64,000 nucleotides of DNA from Holothuria scabra (lineage: Eukaryota; Echinodermata; Holothuroidea; Aspidochirotida; Holothuriidae): the NCBI GenBank assembly GCA_037179385.1, contig CM074189.1, positions 22,021,020 through 22,085,019 of the forward strand, written 5' to 3'. This document shows positions 11,301 through 24,378 of the stretch, one piece after another. A program made the position numbers and the translations under genes. The notes beneath the pieces were generated by a model. It did not search any database. It saw only the letters and a program-made list of their open reading frames with translations, and was not told the origin of the DNA. How positions within the stretch are numbered: the first letter of the stretch is position 1; every line of letters starts with the position of its first letter.

Positions 11301-12109
11301 ACTAGCTGACTAAGTGCCAGGTTATGAAGATCAAAGCTCTCAAGAGTGTGGCAAATGACTTTGACCAGACGTCAGTGATATAGATCTCAGCCAAGGGCGC
11401 TGGGAAAACATTCGCTATAAAACATGATGGCTCTTTCTTTCCACAAATGACTCTGCTTCTTTCACTCTACCTCTTGACTTCAGTGAATCTATAAATCGCA
11501 GTCTTAAAGCAATAATTGGTGTGGAAAAAAAAATCTGAAATGTAACTAGATACTTTTATATTGAATTTAATCTGAGAAAAAAATACAGTTTCAAAGTCCG
11601 TTTTTTCAAGTATATGGAAGTCCACATATTTGTTTCAAGTCACAGACGGTGACAGTTGAACGATAAATTAACTACCGGGACGTAATAGGGTTTGAAATTC
11701 GATTTATGACCGCGTCAAAGTAGGATGGGTTTTTCATCCATGAGTAATCTACGGTTTCCCGTTTGTTAAGTCAAAATGTTACTTTTGTGGTGGCGGTCTT
11801 CTGGTTAATGAAATAGTTTGGTTGTACCTTGAGAGGGTTCCGCCATCTTTGCTCGTGAGGATTGTCGTCTACATTATGAAAAATTGGGCAAAGGGGGCCC
11901 AGTGAGTGCATAATTTGGTGGGGAAATCATTTTTATTGGCGATTAGAGCCAATGTGCTAAGATATTTGTGAAACACCTTGATGAAACTTATTAACTTATT
12001 CTTAGCATTTTGGTGAAAATTGCATTGCAATCCGATCTGTGGTTCTCAAGATATGAGCAAGTAAAGTTGTCACATTTTCAACAAACAGTGAATTTGAAGC
12101 AAGCACATA

Positions 12110-12309
12110 CAGTGGAGTAGCCACGGGAAGGGTTTTAGGGGTTAGAACCCCCCCCCCCCCATTCATGACCCAACCTTGCAACGCAAAAAACACCTAAAAT
12201 AGTGGGTTATTTCTCTATCCTTAGACTTTTCCCTCATATCGTACCCCAACCCCCCCCACCCCCATGACACCAAAACCCTCCCCATGACACAATCCTGGCT
12301 ACGCGCCTG
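12110..12309. mobile_element. 200-bp hAT-like MITE, perfect 8-bp duplication
   Basis: It starts CAGTGGAGTAGCCACGG and ends AATCCTGGCTACGCGCCTG; the ends are imperfect inverted repeats sharing GTAGCCA. It is flanked by AGCACATA at 12102-12109 and again at 12310-12317, an exact 8-bp target duplication. The interior carries C-rich tracts and no coding capacity. The termini belong to the same superfamily style as the larger CAGTGGCGTAGC elements here. Confidence 0.88.
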
Positions 12310-13009
12310 AGCACATATGACATCATATCCCCACAATAATGAACAGTATTTTGTTTTGATTTAAACTTTATAGCATAAGTTCTCTTCAACAGTCCCATAT
12401 TATCAAAATGTGGTCGCATAAGTGGCATGAGAACTTTCATGAGGAGATCCTGTTTCTATTAATGTGAAGGTAAACAGAACAGTCTGAAAAACAAAGGGGA
12501 ACAAAGCATTCCTTTTCAATGTGAGGAAGTGATATGATCTCTGCTGCCCTAAATATTACTTTGGAACACAAATCTAGGTACTTCATTTGATGATATCTCG
12601 AGGAATACATGCCCAATTTGAATGGAAATTTCACCTAACCCAGTAGAATAAGTTCTTCTTCCATGATGTGAAAATTCATTTTGGTTTAAACCTCCCTTTT
12701 AATGGAGTGACTAAACAGTCAGCATCAGAAACTTATAAGTAGCTATTTAGAAGTTCGTCTTTAACTTCAACACGGCTAAGGGTTGAAACATGGCAAGTTA
12801 TTTAAAACAAGGTTAAATTAATCTTTTTGTAAACGAAGTCACAGTTAGGAAGGCAAGATACAAGCTTCTCGATAAAGAACTATTTGCCGTGTTACTTGTT
12901 GGATGGACTTATATAATACTACCCTTGTACGTCTTGGTTATCTAAATCACGTTCATTTAGAAACTTGGTCGCTCAGTGGCTCGATCGACATAGTCTTTTG
13001 GTAGTTGAG

Positions 13010-13360
13010 TCGTTTATTGGTTTCCTTTTCGTTTATTTTTATTCATTTTTTCCCCTTTTCTTCTTTTTCCTTCATTTGTTTATTCGCTCATCCCTTTATA
13101 TAATTCATTCGTTCATTAATACTCTAGTTTATTCAATCATTCGTTCAATCGTTCTTTGTTCAATCCTTCATTCGTTCCTTCATCCTTCTGTCCACCCATC
13201 GGCTATCCCATCCACCCACCCTTTCAGTTTTCATACATTTTTACTGATTTTGATTTTATATTATTCATTTCTTTACTAAATCATTCATTCAATTGTTCTT
13301 TCAATCATTCGTTCATTCATGCATCGATTTATCCAGTCGAATCGTGCACTAATTCGTTCA
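13010..13360 (+). repeat. Degenerate TTCA/ATTC simple repeat
   Basis: A long pyrimidine-rich tract of imperfect TTCATTCG, TTCAATCG and TTTATTCA words. The chance frames through it (Ser/Phe/His-rich) are translations of the repeat and not proteins. Confidence 0.8.
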
Positions 13361-13499
13361 ATTAATATTTATTTTCACTGCTTATTAATTAAAGAGTAAA
13401 CAATGCTAATATAGGTCATTACAAAAACAAAGTATTAAATTTGCAAGTAAGTAATGATTTACAAATACCGCTTCTTGATGAGACCCGATAATGTTAGAC

Positions 13500-13605
13500 A
13501 AGGTTTCAATTGGCCCAGTTTCGAAACAATTGTTTTTAATCGAGCCGACCACGCACACTCTTCCATTGCTTATGATGTACTCTAAGCACAATGACAGTGT
13601 ATATG
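13500..13605 (-). mobile_element. SINE fragment, minus strand
   Basis: The minus strand carries the shared SINE body: a GGCTCGATTAAAAACAATTG-like stretch, TTTCGAAACTGGGCC, and an AGCAATGG body word. It is diverged from the copies at 21 kb and 30 kb. Confidence 0.5.
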
Positions 13606-14348
13606 CCGTTCTTAAGTCTTCGGGAAGTTTGGGCTAACATTAACTGGGATAGGGAACGTAACTGCAGGCTGAATGATTACACATCAGTTCCAACCCAACG
13701 TCAAAATCGTTACTGTAATGTGAATTGCTTATCAATTTTAATTTGAGTGTTCTTAACTTCATTTTAGAATTAGGTCTGACATATCTGATTGTATCGCGTG
13801 TTCTTAACAGACAGGGGGATAAGCCGATATGATTTACTGGTACAATAAGATTGCGTTAACTTAAACAGAATTTGCCAAGTGTTAGTAACGTGATATTTCA
13901 ATCGCTGCAAAAGTGGAAGGTTTTCTTAGGTACCCTGCGAAATCAAATTGTTTCTCAAACCTCCGTGAAAAAGCGAAAAAAAAAAAACAATTAATTTTAC
14001 GAAATCTCATAGCAAAACATATGGGGATTTACAAAGCCCATTTACTGTTTTAAAACTTTTGAATTAAGGGGCGACGATTTTGGGAGGATAGGAGGACGTG
14101 TCCCCCCATTTTTCAAGTGGAGGGGACACTAACGTAAAAGTCCCCCCCCCCCCCCACACACTTTTTGTGACCTGAAACTAAAAAGTTAGGCACTATCAAA
14201 AATACTCTACACGTAGGTTACGGAAGATGTGCTCTACCGACTACGATCGATTTCTGTATCAATAATTACACGTTTATACTTTGCAAATCCCGAAATTTTT
14301 TGCGCACTCCTCGCGTTTGCAGTATCATTGATGTTCTTTTTTAACTTA

Positions 14349-14516
14349 GGGGATAAATGAGAGGGTGCCCGGTCTTAAATGTGATTTAAGACCGACGATG
14401 ACGTCATCATAGAGGCTGAGCGGACCGAGGCGAGAGCCGAGGTCTGCTGCCTCTGTGATGACGGCATGGGATGTCTTAAATCACATTTAAGACCGGGGCA
14501 CCCTGCTTTTATCCCC
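14349..14516. mobile_element. 168-bp palindromic MITE
   Basis: Nearly palindromic. It starts GGGGATAAATGAGAGGGTGC and ends GCACCCTGCTTTTATCCCC. The arm GGTCTTAAATGTGATTTAAG is mirrored by CTTAAATCACATTTAAGACC, and this arm is itself an inverted repeat. The loop contains GATGACGTCATCAT, a perfect CRE-like palindrome. A transcript would fold into a long hairpin. No target duplication is obvious. Confidence 0.65.
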
Positions 14517-14996
14517 ATTCATAAATACTTTGAGAAAAATTGGTGAAAAACATGAAAAAATTTAAAAAAAAAATTAGCAAATTTTAGAGATCAAGTTTTA
14601 ATTCTCCTCAGTTTTTTAGTCCCCATTGTGACGTATCGATATCTTGAACTTGAATTGATGCTAGCAAGACGAACATTCTGAACTGCATGTCGCGAACGAT
14701 ACGCTCAGTAACATCTTTAATTTGCTTCATTTTAGAGAACTATATCGGCTATTTTGCAAGCAAATGTTGTTAACAGAAAAACACTGACCACAGTATCGCA
14801 TCGCTTTGGAGATAAGATTGAGCGAAAAGTCAAGAAAAGTTACTAACTTCTCGTTGTCTGTGTTTACAGTTGTGCGAAGAGCTAACGTTACATACTGTAT
14901 ATGTAGTAAGAGTGAGTGACTGTGCAGCTAGCTAGCACTGTGTGTGTGGTTAATTAGCAGATGTTATTGTACTGCGGGAAGGACAAACAGACGTAG

Positions 14997-15969
<973 letters not shown>

Positions 15970-17711
15970 TGATGTTATGGGTCAGACACGGTGATATAAA
16001 TTCTTTGTAAGAGATGGAAGCAATTTTAAAATGCGCTTTAGCCTTTAAAGACTGATGTTACAGGTAAACTATACCGGGCTTCCTTGGGGAATTGCCACTC
16101 AGGCTACTGAACTTGACGATTACTTTGCTAGCCTGTGGGCCAAACGAGTAACGTTACTGTTGTTTCGCTGTTTAGACAGTCTTAGCGGAATTAGTAACCC
16201 CAGCACTGTCACTGTTCCAAAGCCTGTGTATATTGTCGCTAACCTTAGTAACTTAGACACTCTAGTAGGCGTAAAATACTGTAGTTATAGGTACGTTTTA
16301 TTTGACCCCCCCCCCCCCCCGTCCAAATTTAGGAGTGGATTAACACGTTAACAACAGTGCCAGTCATCGCAGCTCAGTGCATGCAGTTCTAGCCTAGGGC
16401 CTAACTTGTTACTACCTATAAAACAGAATGTGAGTGTGATCAAAATACCCATTTGTGGAAATTGTGGGGAGCAATGATTCCTAAGCCTAGGCTAGGGTAG
16501 CCTAGCCTATGTCTTTATCACTGCCTGTTATTATTCTTTGGAATAGTAACTCTGAAGACTAGGGTGTCAACTTGATGCAGTGTACAGTGACTCAGTGTTA
16601 CTGTTTATCTTGCTAACATGTACTGGGCTTACTGTATGTATGACATTACAGTAGGCCTACATGCGCTGTGCAAAACTAGATGGGGTGAATATGGCATGTT
16701 GCTATGGCAACCTAGCATGAGCTTAAAATATTGTACACATTAAGTATAGTGATCACATTCAATTCAATTCTCCTTACTTCTTGAAAACCATTCGAGACTG
16801 GTCTCGAATGGTTTTCAGCCAATCAGGATGCAGGAAATCAATACAAGTATTTATGAATTGCATATCAAACATACATCTCTATGTCTATGATTATGTCGAC
16901 TGTTCGAGTGCATAGGGCAGCAGGTGTGTTTATGGAGGAGCACAAAATTTAGAAATTTGAAGAAGATCAATCGTCCCCTACTATGTTTTAATGAAATTTG
17001 TAATCTTTAGTGAATGACTAGCCTGGCAGGCTTAACGCATTTTAAGGAAAGTGTCTCGGTGCACAGTCTGAATTGCAACTTTTTCAGAAAAATAAATGAG
17101 TTCAAATGCAAAATTTCTACACGAGCACATCACACATTCTTAAAAAGATTCGACAAATTTGTATTTAGACCATTATTATAGAAGTAAAATCACACACTGT
17201 GAATTTTGCTAGTTAAGAGACTTCAGTCTTGAATTAGAGGTACACCTCCATCCTCTGTCTGCAATTGTATGATGAGGTATCTCTCTTAACTTCGAAAGGA
17301 CATATTTTAATGTTTCTGGAAGAACACACTTACACAGGAAGGCCTATGCAACGGTGTCTCAGTAGCACCAGTGAGGTATATCATCCCCCTCGATCTGTGA
17401 TTTTCCTGGAGTAAATTGAATTGTGCTCTTGATCAGTTTATGGGTTTTACCCTCTTTCATAAAAATAGTTCCTTACTGTTATGACTTTTGTACAAATCCT
17501 TCGCAGACTATCACAATTTTTGTTGGTGATTCTATACGTTTACTTATAGAGTATACCCGGTATTTCAATTCACATTGACCGTATAGTCCGTTGGAGTAAT
17601 TACCCACACCTTCAGGACCATGTTTTGAAAACTATAGTTTCCTAGTACAGTAACTCAAAATATTGAAACTTTTAGCACCATTTTGCAACTGGGGCCCCTT
17701 TTCTCAGATAC
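15970..17711. other. No gene recognised
   Basis: Unassigned DNA with frequent TAGGCCTA words, one C14 run near 16306, and the hairpin at 16782-16817. No frame shows a family motif. Confidence 0.4.
16782..16817. repeat. Perfect 17-bp hairpin
   Basis: TGAAAACCATTCGAGAC, a 2-base TG spacer, then GTCTCGAATGGTTTTCA. The arms are exact inverse complements. It could be a cruciform, a hairpin-RNA stem or the footprint of a fold-back event. No terminator role is claimed in a eukaryote. Confidence 0.85.
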
Positions 17712-17800
17712 TCAGTTGCGTAGCTACAGGGGGCAGGCGACTCTGAAGTAATGAAGAATTCGAAACTTTTGTAAAACCAGTCTAAAATGTGTCTTAAACG
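17712..17800 (+). repeat. hAT-like terminus, unpaired
   Basis: CAGTTGCGTAGCTACAGGGG starts a sequence of the same style as other element ends here. The inverted-style end GTATAGCTACGCCGCTG lies at 18393-18409. The flanking 8-mers (CAGATACT and TGGACACC) do not match, so I do not pair them. Confidence 0.45.
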
Positions 17801-18419
17801 ACTCACGAAATTCCGAAATTCCAAATTCGCAACAACAGGAGTTCCATGTTCGTCAGTTGTTCCAAAACAGCAAAATTTTCCGTGCTCTTCGCGCGCCGTA
17901 AATTGCAATTCCTAAGCGGAGGTGCTCGCTCGTACCTTCAATTTGGTAAACTTTTCCGAGCTTTTATAGGGGTGACAAAATCGGGAATTTGCTACATGTG
18001 AAACCAGATCATCAAGTGACAACGGTAACTACAGTGCTATTTTTATAAATTTTCTTTCATTTAATTCCAGATTTTTTTCAATATAAGCCCTTGACTCAAA
18101 AAATTTCGTCGGAGAGCTTCATTTCGTAGGCATTGGATAACAATATGTAGCAACAACGATCTTTGGACGCCGCTCAATCTCAGATTCGCCAAAAGGATGT
18201 ACAAATTTTTCAGTAACCCCCCAATTTTTCAAATTTCCTTACAAGAAACTTAGAATCCAAACTTTTCTGCATATTTTCAAGTAATCGAAAAAGGCGCTTC
18301 GCGCGCCGCAAATCACATCCCTAGTACAGTAGTGTTCAAACTTAAAAATCGTAAAATTTGGATGGTAACCCACCCCCTCACCCCGCGAAAATGTATAGCT
18401 ACGCCGCTGTGGACACCTT

Positions 18420-20680
18420 ATCAGGACAGGAGAAAAATTCGGCCAAATGTCCTCTTCCAACTTTGAAAATCAAATCGGCGCCCCTGCTGGAATAGACAGA
18501 AAGTCAAAATCTGTCCAAAAGTAAATTCTTTAGCGCTTAGGTTTATCTACTGTTACCAATCCTGTTGAGACGGATGTCTGTGTTTAAATGATTTCACAAT
18601 TTGATATAGATGCATACCATTTTTTCATTGTTTACCATCTTTTACCTCAAATGACTTAGTAGGCGACTTAGAAGGCTTGTCATTAATCATGAGGAGTGTG
18701 AGGGAGTTGCACTGCTATTTTTCTGTATGTTTCATTGTGAAGTGGCAAGAAAGGGGTGGCTGAGGCCGTGAAAGCCCCCTTCCCTTGAATCCGCGCCTGT
18801 TAATAGACAGCAAAAGATAACGGGGTAAGACGATGTGTTGAAAGTGTTCAAATTGGGCTAAAACCCCTTCCTTGAGAGTTCGACACCGAGTATCTTTCAT
18901 CACGGTGCTTTCAATCATATTAACGTGCGTATTTTCCAGATAAATATGCATCCATCAAAACGGATACAAGTGGTAACGATTCAAAATTGCCTTTTCCAGA
19001 ATAAAAAGAAAGGAACTGGAAATTTGAAAAAAAATGTAAAATATCTTCGTGTAAAAATCAAATATCCCAAGAATTAATACAGGAACGTTTTTCAATTAAT
19101 TATTTTGTAAAATTATTTTAAATACTGTAAGAATATGAAAGGCATTTGGACTAAAGTTTGTAATATTAATCGTCTCGTTTGGTATGGCGTAGTTATTTTG
19201 AAAATACACCACACTACCTGGCTCCTTTACTATTGTCAAATATGCTTGTCGCTAATTGAAAGTGAGTTCTTCAGATATCGAGAAATGTTCACAAGTGGAG
19301 GTAGCAATATGAAAGATGGATGGAACGGACTAATTTTCGTACTAGGCACAACGCCCTACACCCATACCAAACATAAACCGTTTTCATGTAGAATCTTTCA
19401 TCTCTCCAATCAGGAAAACAATTGTATGTATTAAATTATTAAAACAAGAAAGCCAAAAGGTTAGTGCGTCCTTGCTTCTGAAATACCTTCTTACTTTCAA
19501 ATTGACATTGTTTGATGGAATTGTCTTAGTTTACAATTTAGGCACAGAATGTCAAGCATTCATTTAACAAAGATCAAAATACACTTATTTCATGTTGATA
19601 ACCTACAGATCCCAACAAGCACTGACCCCGAGTAACCCCAGATATACTTTGACTAAAATCAAAAGGGTTTTTCGATTCTCTCACGACCTCTGAATACCTG
19701 ACGTGACCTTTGGTCTGTATCCAAAAAAAAAAAATATATGTATGCCCTCTGAAAAAAATTATGCCATTCGGATACATTACCAACTACAAATTGCATCCAC
19801 TCAGACCAGGATGAAAGGCAACTAGACAGAAGGAAACTGAATTTGCATTGAAGACAAATTGAAGTTATTACTAGTTATAAAGTTCGTTGCAGTCGAAACT
19901 TCTAATATATCACCTTCCTGCGTAAATGGCTAGCTAAAGTTGCTTGACTTAATAATACAGAATGAACGTTGGGAATGCAGTTCAATACACCAGCTTAAAA
20001 CTTGTTGTTATCTAGGTGGCTGAAAGATAAAAGGAAACATGGCCTTTTACATGTTAACTTTGTTAGTTAGTTAGATGAGGATTAACGACATGGCACAAGA
20101 TGTGCAGTTCGTGAGATAATCGCTTTTCCACAACAAAGTAAATCGAATTTCACCCAATTGGGGACTGTTCTGTCATGTGTAGGCCATTTTCAAACATCTC
20201 CCATGATTCATTGCGATCCTATAGCGCTACGGGGACAACAGTTGCGACAACTGTTCAAACCAACCTTTGGAATGTCCATCAATTTTAGGAAAGAGACAAA
20301 TGCGCCCATTTAAAATATTTGTTGCTATAGAGGAACAAAAAAGCTTTATCATGTTTGGTTACTTACAACTACCACGATTTTGAGAAATCGAGCAATTTTT
20401 CTGCGTATTTTGTCCTTAGCTTAATCTATTGACTATAGACGTACTCGCAAGTTTTGTGCACTGTTTTCCACATTAAGGTGTGTAAGTGGATTTTGCCAGA
20501 ACTCTAGCCAGCATTTTTTTTTGGCAGCTCTTTCCGTCTAAATTATTATTTAACATGTAAATACTCCCACATTTATTGCACAAATCGAAGGCTGTGAAGA
20601 GGAAGAGAGTAAGTACTCACTAATATTCCTACCGGAGAATATACATTTTCCCTCAGAAGCGGTCATCTCCCCCAGTATAG
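18420..20680. other. No gene recognised
   Basis: AT-rich unassigned DNA. A GTTAGTTAGTTAGATG stretch near 20064 looks like the end of a minus-strand SINE tail without the body. The chance frames (such as 99 codons from 19135) have no family signature. Confidence 0.4.
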
Positions 20681-20687
20681 TGTCAGT

Positions 20688-20760
20688 ACGGTCAGATACG
20701 ATTCAGGTCCTTCCCTTTAGTCGTCTCTTATGACAGGTGGGAAGTACGCATGGGCTTATT
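20688..20760 (-). mobile_element. Conserved SINE-domain remnant
   Basis: CCTTCCCTTTAGTCGTCTC followed by TTATGACAGG and GGGCTTATTCTACCGCCCAG matches a short domain that I recall as recurring in SINEs of many animals, in its antisense form (GTCGTAAGAGGCGACTAAA on the other strand). A related copy at 37960-38030 has been amplified in tandem. The domain name (Nin-DC, Meta or other) cannot be fixed from memory. Confidence 0.45.
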
Positions 20761-21170
20761 CTACCGCCCAGCCCATACAAGTGAAATTTGCAGACATCAA
20801 GGGCAGGCCCGTAGTCAAGGGGCGCATGAGAGGACGCGCAATTAAACATGATTTAATGTGAGGAACGAATGGGTATGTAGCATGATACAAACACATAGTG
20901 ACTTTCGAGTGTCGAGGCAATGGACAACACAAAACATTGATACAAGAACCTTCCATTCAGTTAAAAAGTAGTCACATTTATATAAATATATATTCTAGAA
21001 AACTACTGCAATGATAATTCTACCCTAGGTCTCGGATCCTTCCTTTAGTGCGAGAAACAAATTAGTCCTAGATGGTATAGGCAAGTCTTTAAGAAGTTCC
21101 GCCTCGACTCTGTGTTTATATGGTATTGACTGTTTTTCCGACTTTTCGGGTCTACGTTTGAGATAAATTT

Positions 21171-21398
21171 TAGTTAGTTAGATGGAGTTTTACGGCCCAG
21201 TTTCCAACCTATTGGTTCAAGTCGAGCCGACCTTTTTTCCAGTTGCAGCTCACAAGCTTGTTTTCCCTACTCCATTGCTTATGCGGAGCGTCACACACAA
21301 CGGCAGTAGGTTCCACGTTTAGAGTCTTTGGCATACTCGACCTGGGAAGGGAACTCGGGCCTTCAGCGTGAGAGGCGGATGCTCTACCGTTATATACC
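21171..21398 (-). mobile_element. tRNA-derived SINE, minus strand
   Basis: On the minus strand the head reads AACGGTAGAGCATCCGCC, TCTCACGCTGAAGGCCC, then GAGTTCCCTTCCCAGG. These correspond to a tRNA A box, an anticodon arm resembling tRNA-Glu (CTC), and a degraded B box. The body includes AAGCAATGGAGTAGGG. The tail is GGCTCGACTTGAACCAATAG followed by GTTGGAAACTGGGCCG and an ACTAACTAA repeat. In eukaryotes such heads carry an internal RNA polymerase III promoter, and a LINE supplies reverse transcription. Confidence 0.75.
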
Positions 21399-21690
21399 AA
21401 ACACGCCTGATACGTTTGGAATACAAAAAGTCATGTTCGATGTTCACACTTGAAAAAACGAAGGAGAGTATGGATACTGCGTGAAATGAAACCCATTTAA
21501 GGCGCTGTTCTGAAATTCTTTATTTAGAGGGGGGCTGGATATATATTCAGTAAATAGAAGAATCGGTACTAACAGTCTTCAAGGTCGTGATGATAAATAC
21601 AGTACCATACCGTACTTAATATATAACACATTCTTAATATACATAACACATCAGTCGCGTTGGAAGCAATATGAAAGTAAGTATTAGGAC
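21225..21690 (-). repeat. Segment duplicated at 30285-30735
   Basis: The SINE and about 270 bp beyond its tRNA head (GTTCGATGTTCACACTTG, GAAGGAGAGTATGGA, AATCGGTACTAACAGTCTTC) recur in the same orientation and order at 30285-30735. Either the SINE is longer than its tRNA head suggests, or a genomic segment carrying it was duplicated. Confidence 0.75.
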
Positions 21691-21739
21691 CGTAGTCTGC
21701 GCCGAGCCGAAAATTTGGGTCCTTTTAAACATTTTTAAA

Positions 21740-22269
21740 TATGGAGCTTGTATTGCAAAAAAAAAGCTTCGATTCATTGTTTCCTGTAAGAAAAGTTGAA
21801 TATTTGGGGAACTATCGAAGAGTCTGCGTTTCCTGCTAGCATATGTCCAAGATAGCCTGTCGACTGAAGGTCGTTGTTGTTCGTCTTGGCGACAATCAGT
21901 AAGCTCTCAAACTTTTTTGCCCTTTTTAGACAAAACGTTAAGCCTATATTTGAAGAAAAGTTCAGGGACACGGCACTGTAGTGGTTCGGAAAAGTTTACC
22001 TCTGACTGCTTCATGAGCGACCACTTACTGCATTAAACATTCCAATTTCGGGTGCGCGAAGCCTTTTTAGAAATTAGTTAACTAAACTAACTTTTACAAA
22101 GATTATTCATTACAAATAGGGAGCTTTTATTAGGATTAAGGAATTTTATGAAAAAAGAGTTGAGAAACCCTCAGTGTGTTTTACTGCCTTCTCAAATGGC
22201 AAATTTCCGAATTTTTCACTTTTTCGAGCCAGGGGGCAATCGCCTCTACCTCCTGTAGCAACGTCACTG
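21740..22269 (-). repeat. hAT-like terminus and decayed repeat, minus strand
   Basis: The right border reads TACCTCCTGTAGCAACGTCACTG, which as an element end is CAGTGACGTTGCTACAGG on the minus strand. A plus-strand relative, CAGTGGAGTAGCTACAGG, begins at 49609, and the two share following words (GAAAATTTGCCATTTGAG-like). The inner part includes ATATGGAGCTTGTATTGC, repeated near 22670 and 50100. No paired end or target duplication was found. Confidence 0.45.
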
Positions 22270-22429
22270 CTTTGCAACATTGAACATTGATAACAATTTG
22301 ATACTACAATGACTAAATAACCCATCTACACATACTACTAAACTGACAGGTTTGAAAGGTATCTGATGATAGGTGTGTATGAGTGCATTTGAGTAGGGTA
22401 GGCCAATGGTTCACTGCCGGCAATATGAA

Positions 22430-24240
22430 GTCTTGCTCGAAAGGCTATCTTAAGTTTGCATGGAGCGTACAGGAAATTTTCTAAAAATCGCGACCCCTCA
22501 GACAGCCGGAAAGAGCATGTCTCGGGCTTGTAAGTAGTAGCTAAGTTTCCCGTTTTTTTTTTTTTTTCAAGTGTGAAGACCCGATTGTATCAGGGACGTA
22601 TTGAGACGCGCAAAGCGCGCCAAAAGATGTTGCCCCTTTTCAACAAGAATATGTAGGAATGGAGCTTGTATTGCAGAAAGTTTTGGATTCTGGGCTTCCT
22701 GTGAGGAAATTAAAAAGTCCGGAGATTACTGAAGAATCTGCACTTCCTTCATATATTGCTGGCAAATCTGAGAATGAATGCACGACGACTGAATCGTTGG
22801 TACTACATAATGTTATTCTAAGGCCTAAGAACTGACAATCTCCGAAGACATTTCAAAAACTTCCCACACTTTGTTGTCCTTTTAGACAAAATATATCAAA
22901 ATTAAGAGCTTTCATTGAAGAAAATGTGGAATTCAATGAAAGACGGTTTACAAATAAAGCAATATAGCTTCAGGTGCATCTTGGTGATGTTGTGTCACTT
23001 AAGGTAAATACCCGATTTTGTCATTTCCAGAGCGAAAAATTTTACTTTCCCATTTTGTTTTAGGCCGAATCACCTTTCTGTGATTAGTAGGTATGCAACT
23101 TGTGACGAAGCGATTTGTTACCTTTTTAACATTTTTTTTTAAGTATGGAGTTGTATAACCGAAAGTGTTGGTTTCTGAGTTTCTTGTACTACAGCGCGAG
23201 CTCATCATGCTCTTAAAAATGTACAGTTTAGATGGTAGTAACAGTGACTGATCCAGGATTTGCCAGAAGGGGGGGGGGGTGGGTGGGGCAGATCAGGTAA
23301 AGTGTCGGCAAGACTATCTTAGCGGAGCGCCATCATCGGCTGGCGCAAAAAAATTTGGGGCCTTACAAACCCCCCAGACGGCCAGAAATTGCACTATTCG
23401 CTTGTTCTATGATGCCTGTATCAAGCCTTGAAATATGCATCCCATGTCTGCAATTCGCTAATTGGTGAGGAAAAATGTGCAATACTATATCATGCTTCTT
23501 CTGCCAGTGGTTCCACTTTTCGGAAACCACAGGAAATGGGGTTGGGGAGTGATGAAAGTAGGGTTGCAATTTTTATTTTCTTGAAAAGAGGACATGGATT
23601 GCCATCATGGGGGGAGGGGATCTACGGGAGAAGGTTTCCCCTACCCCTATGGAATTTTTTTTTATGATTTTCAAGGGTGTCTAGATGCAAAAAGGTGCAA
23701 TATTTGTTGCTTTAACAAGGGTTCCTTTTAACTGAAGTCTGGCTTCTCCAGATACCAATGAATCAGGGGGAACGCACATTGCCACATGTCTATGAGTGGA
23801 CATTTACTATCTACTCAGCTTTATGCTGTAGATTTGCTTTTGGGGCTAACTGCAGTGCCTTACTGCTGGCGTGGAAGTGGTGGGTAAGGCAAGGGAGGTC
23901 TCCTCCCCTTTGGGAAATTTTTGAACATTAAGGTACCCTTAGATGCAATCTGGTGCTAAATTTAACATCTTTTGAAACCCATTTGCTGTTCCACGTAGAG
24001 GTGTATTTTTTAGACTCATCTTTGTGACGGGGAAGCGACTAGATTTACCATGTACTCTTTTCTGGAAAGGAGAACACACACGAATCGCCGTCCGGGGAGA
24101 AGTCAATTAGTAAGGGTGACTTCCCTCCCCTTTGGAAATTTTTCTGTTTTCAAGGGTGTCTTGATGCAAACTAATGCAATATTTTTTGCTTTAACGAGAG
24201 TTTCTTTAAATCAGATCCTAAAAAGCCTTAAAAAGAGTCA
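22430..24240. repeat. Mosaic of dispersed repeat units
   Basis: Contains several GCGGAGCG-type units (22440-22540, 23320-23400), a hAT-like end CAGTGACTGATCCAGG near 23242 followed by a G10 run, and repeated blocks resembling CCCCTTTGGGAAATTTTT and GATGCAATCTGGTG (23640-24190), which also occur inside the 2 kb elements. No gene. Confidence 0.55.
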
Positions 24241-24378
24241 TTAGGCCTACACTTTAAATGAAACATGAATGCGACATGGATGCGACATTTCCATGACAAA
24301 ACTTGCATTCTGGATCTGCATCGAGACAATTTCAATTCCCCATCACAACCGATTTACAAATCACAAGGCGAGTCTTCT

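Noticed and set aside
12965..13365. Hydrophobic Phe/Ser/His-rich frames that look like a membrane protein
   Set aside because: They read through the TTCA/ATTC simple repeat.
17712..18409. Pairing of hAT-like ends into a 698-bp element
   Set aside because: Flanking 8-mers CAGATACT and TGGACACC do not match and the subterminal sequences differ.
21200..21400. Minus-strand frame ending in GRASASHAEGPSSLPRS, repeated at 30236-30544
   Set aside because: It is the translated tRNA-derived SINE head, not a conserved protein.
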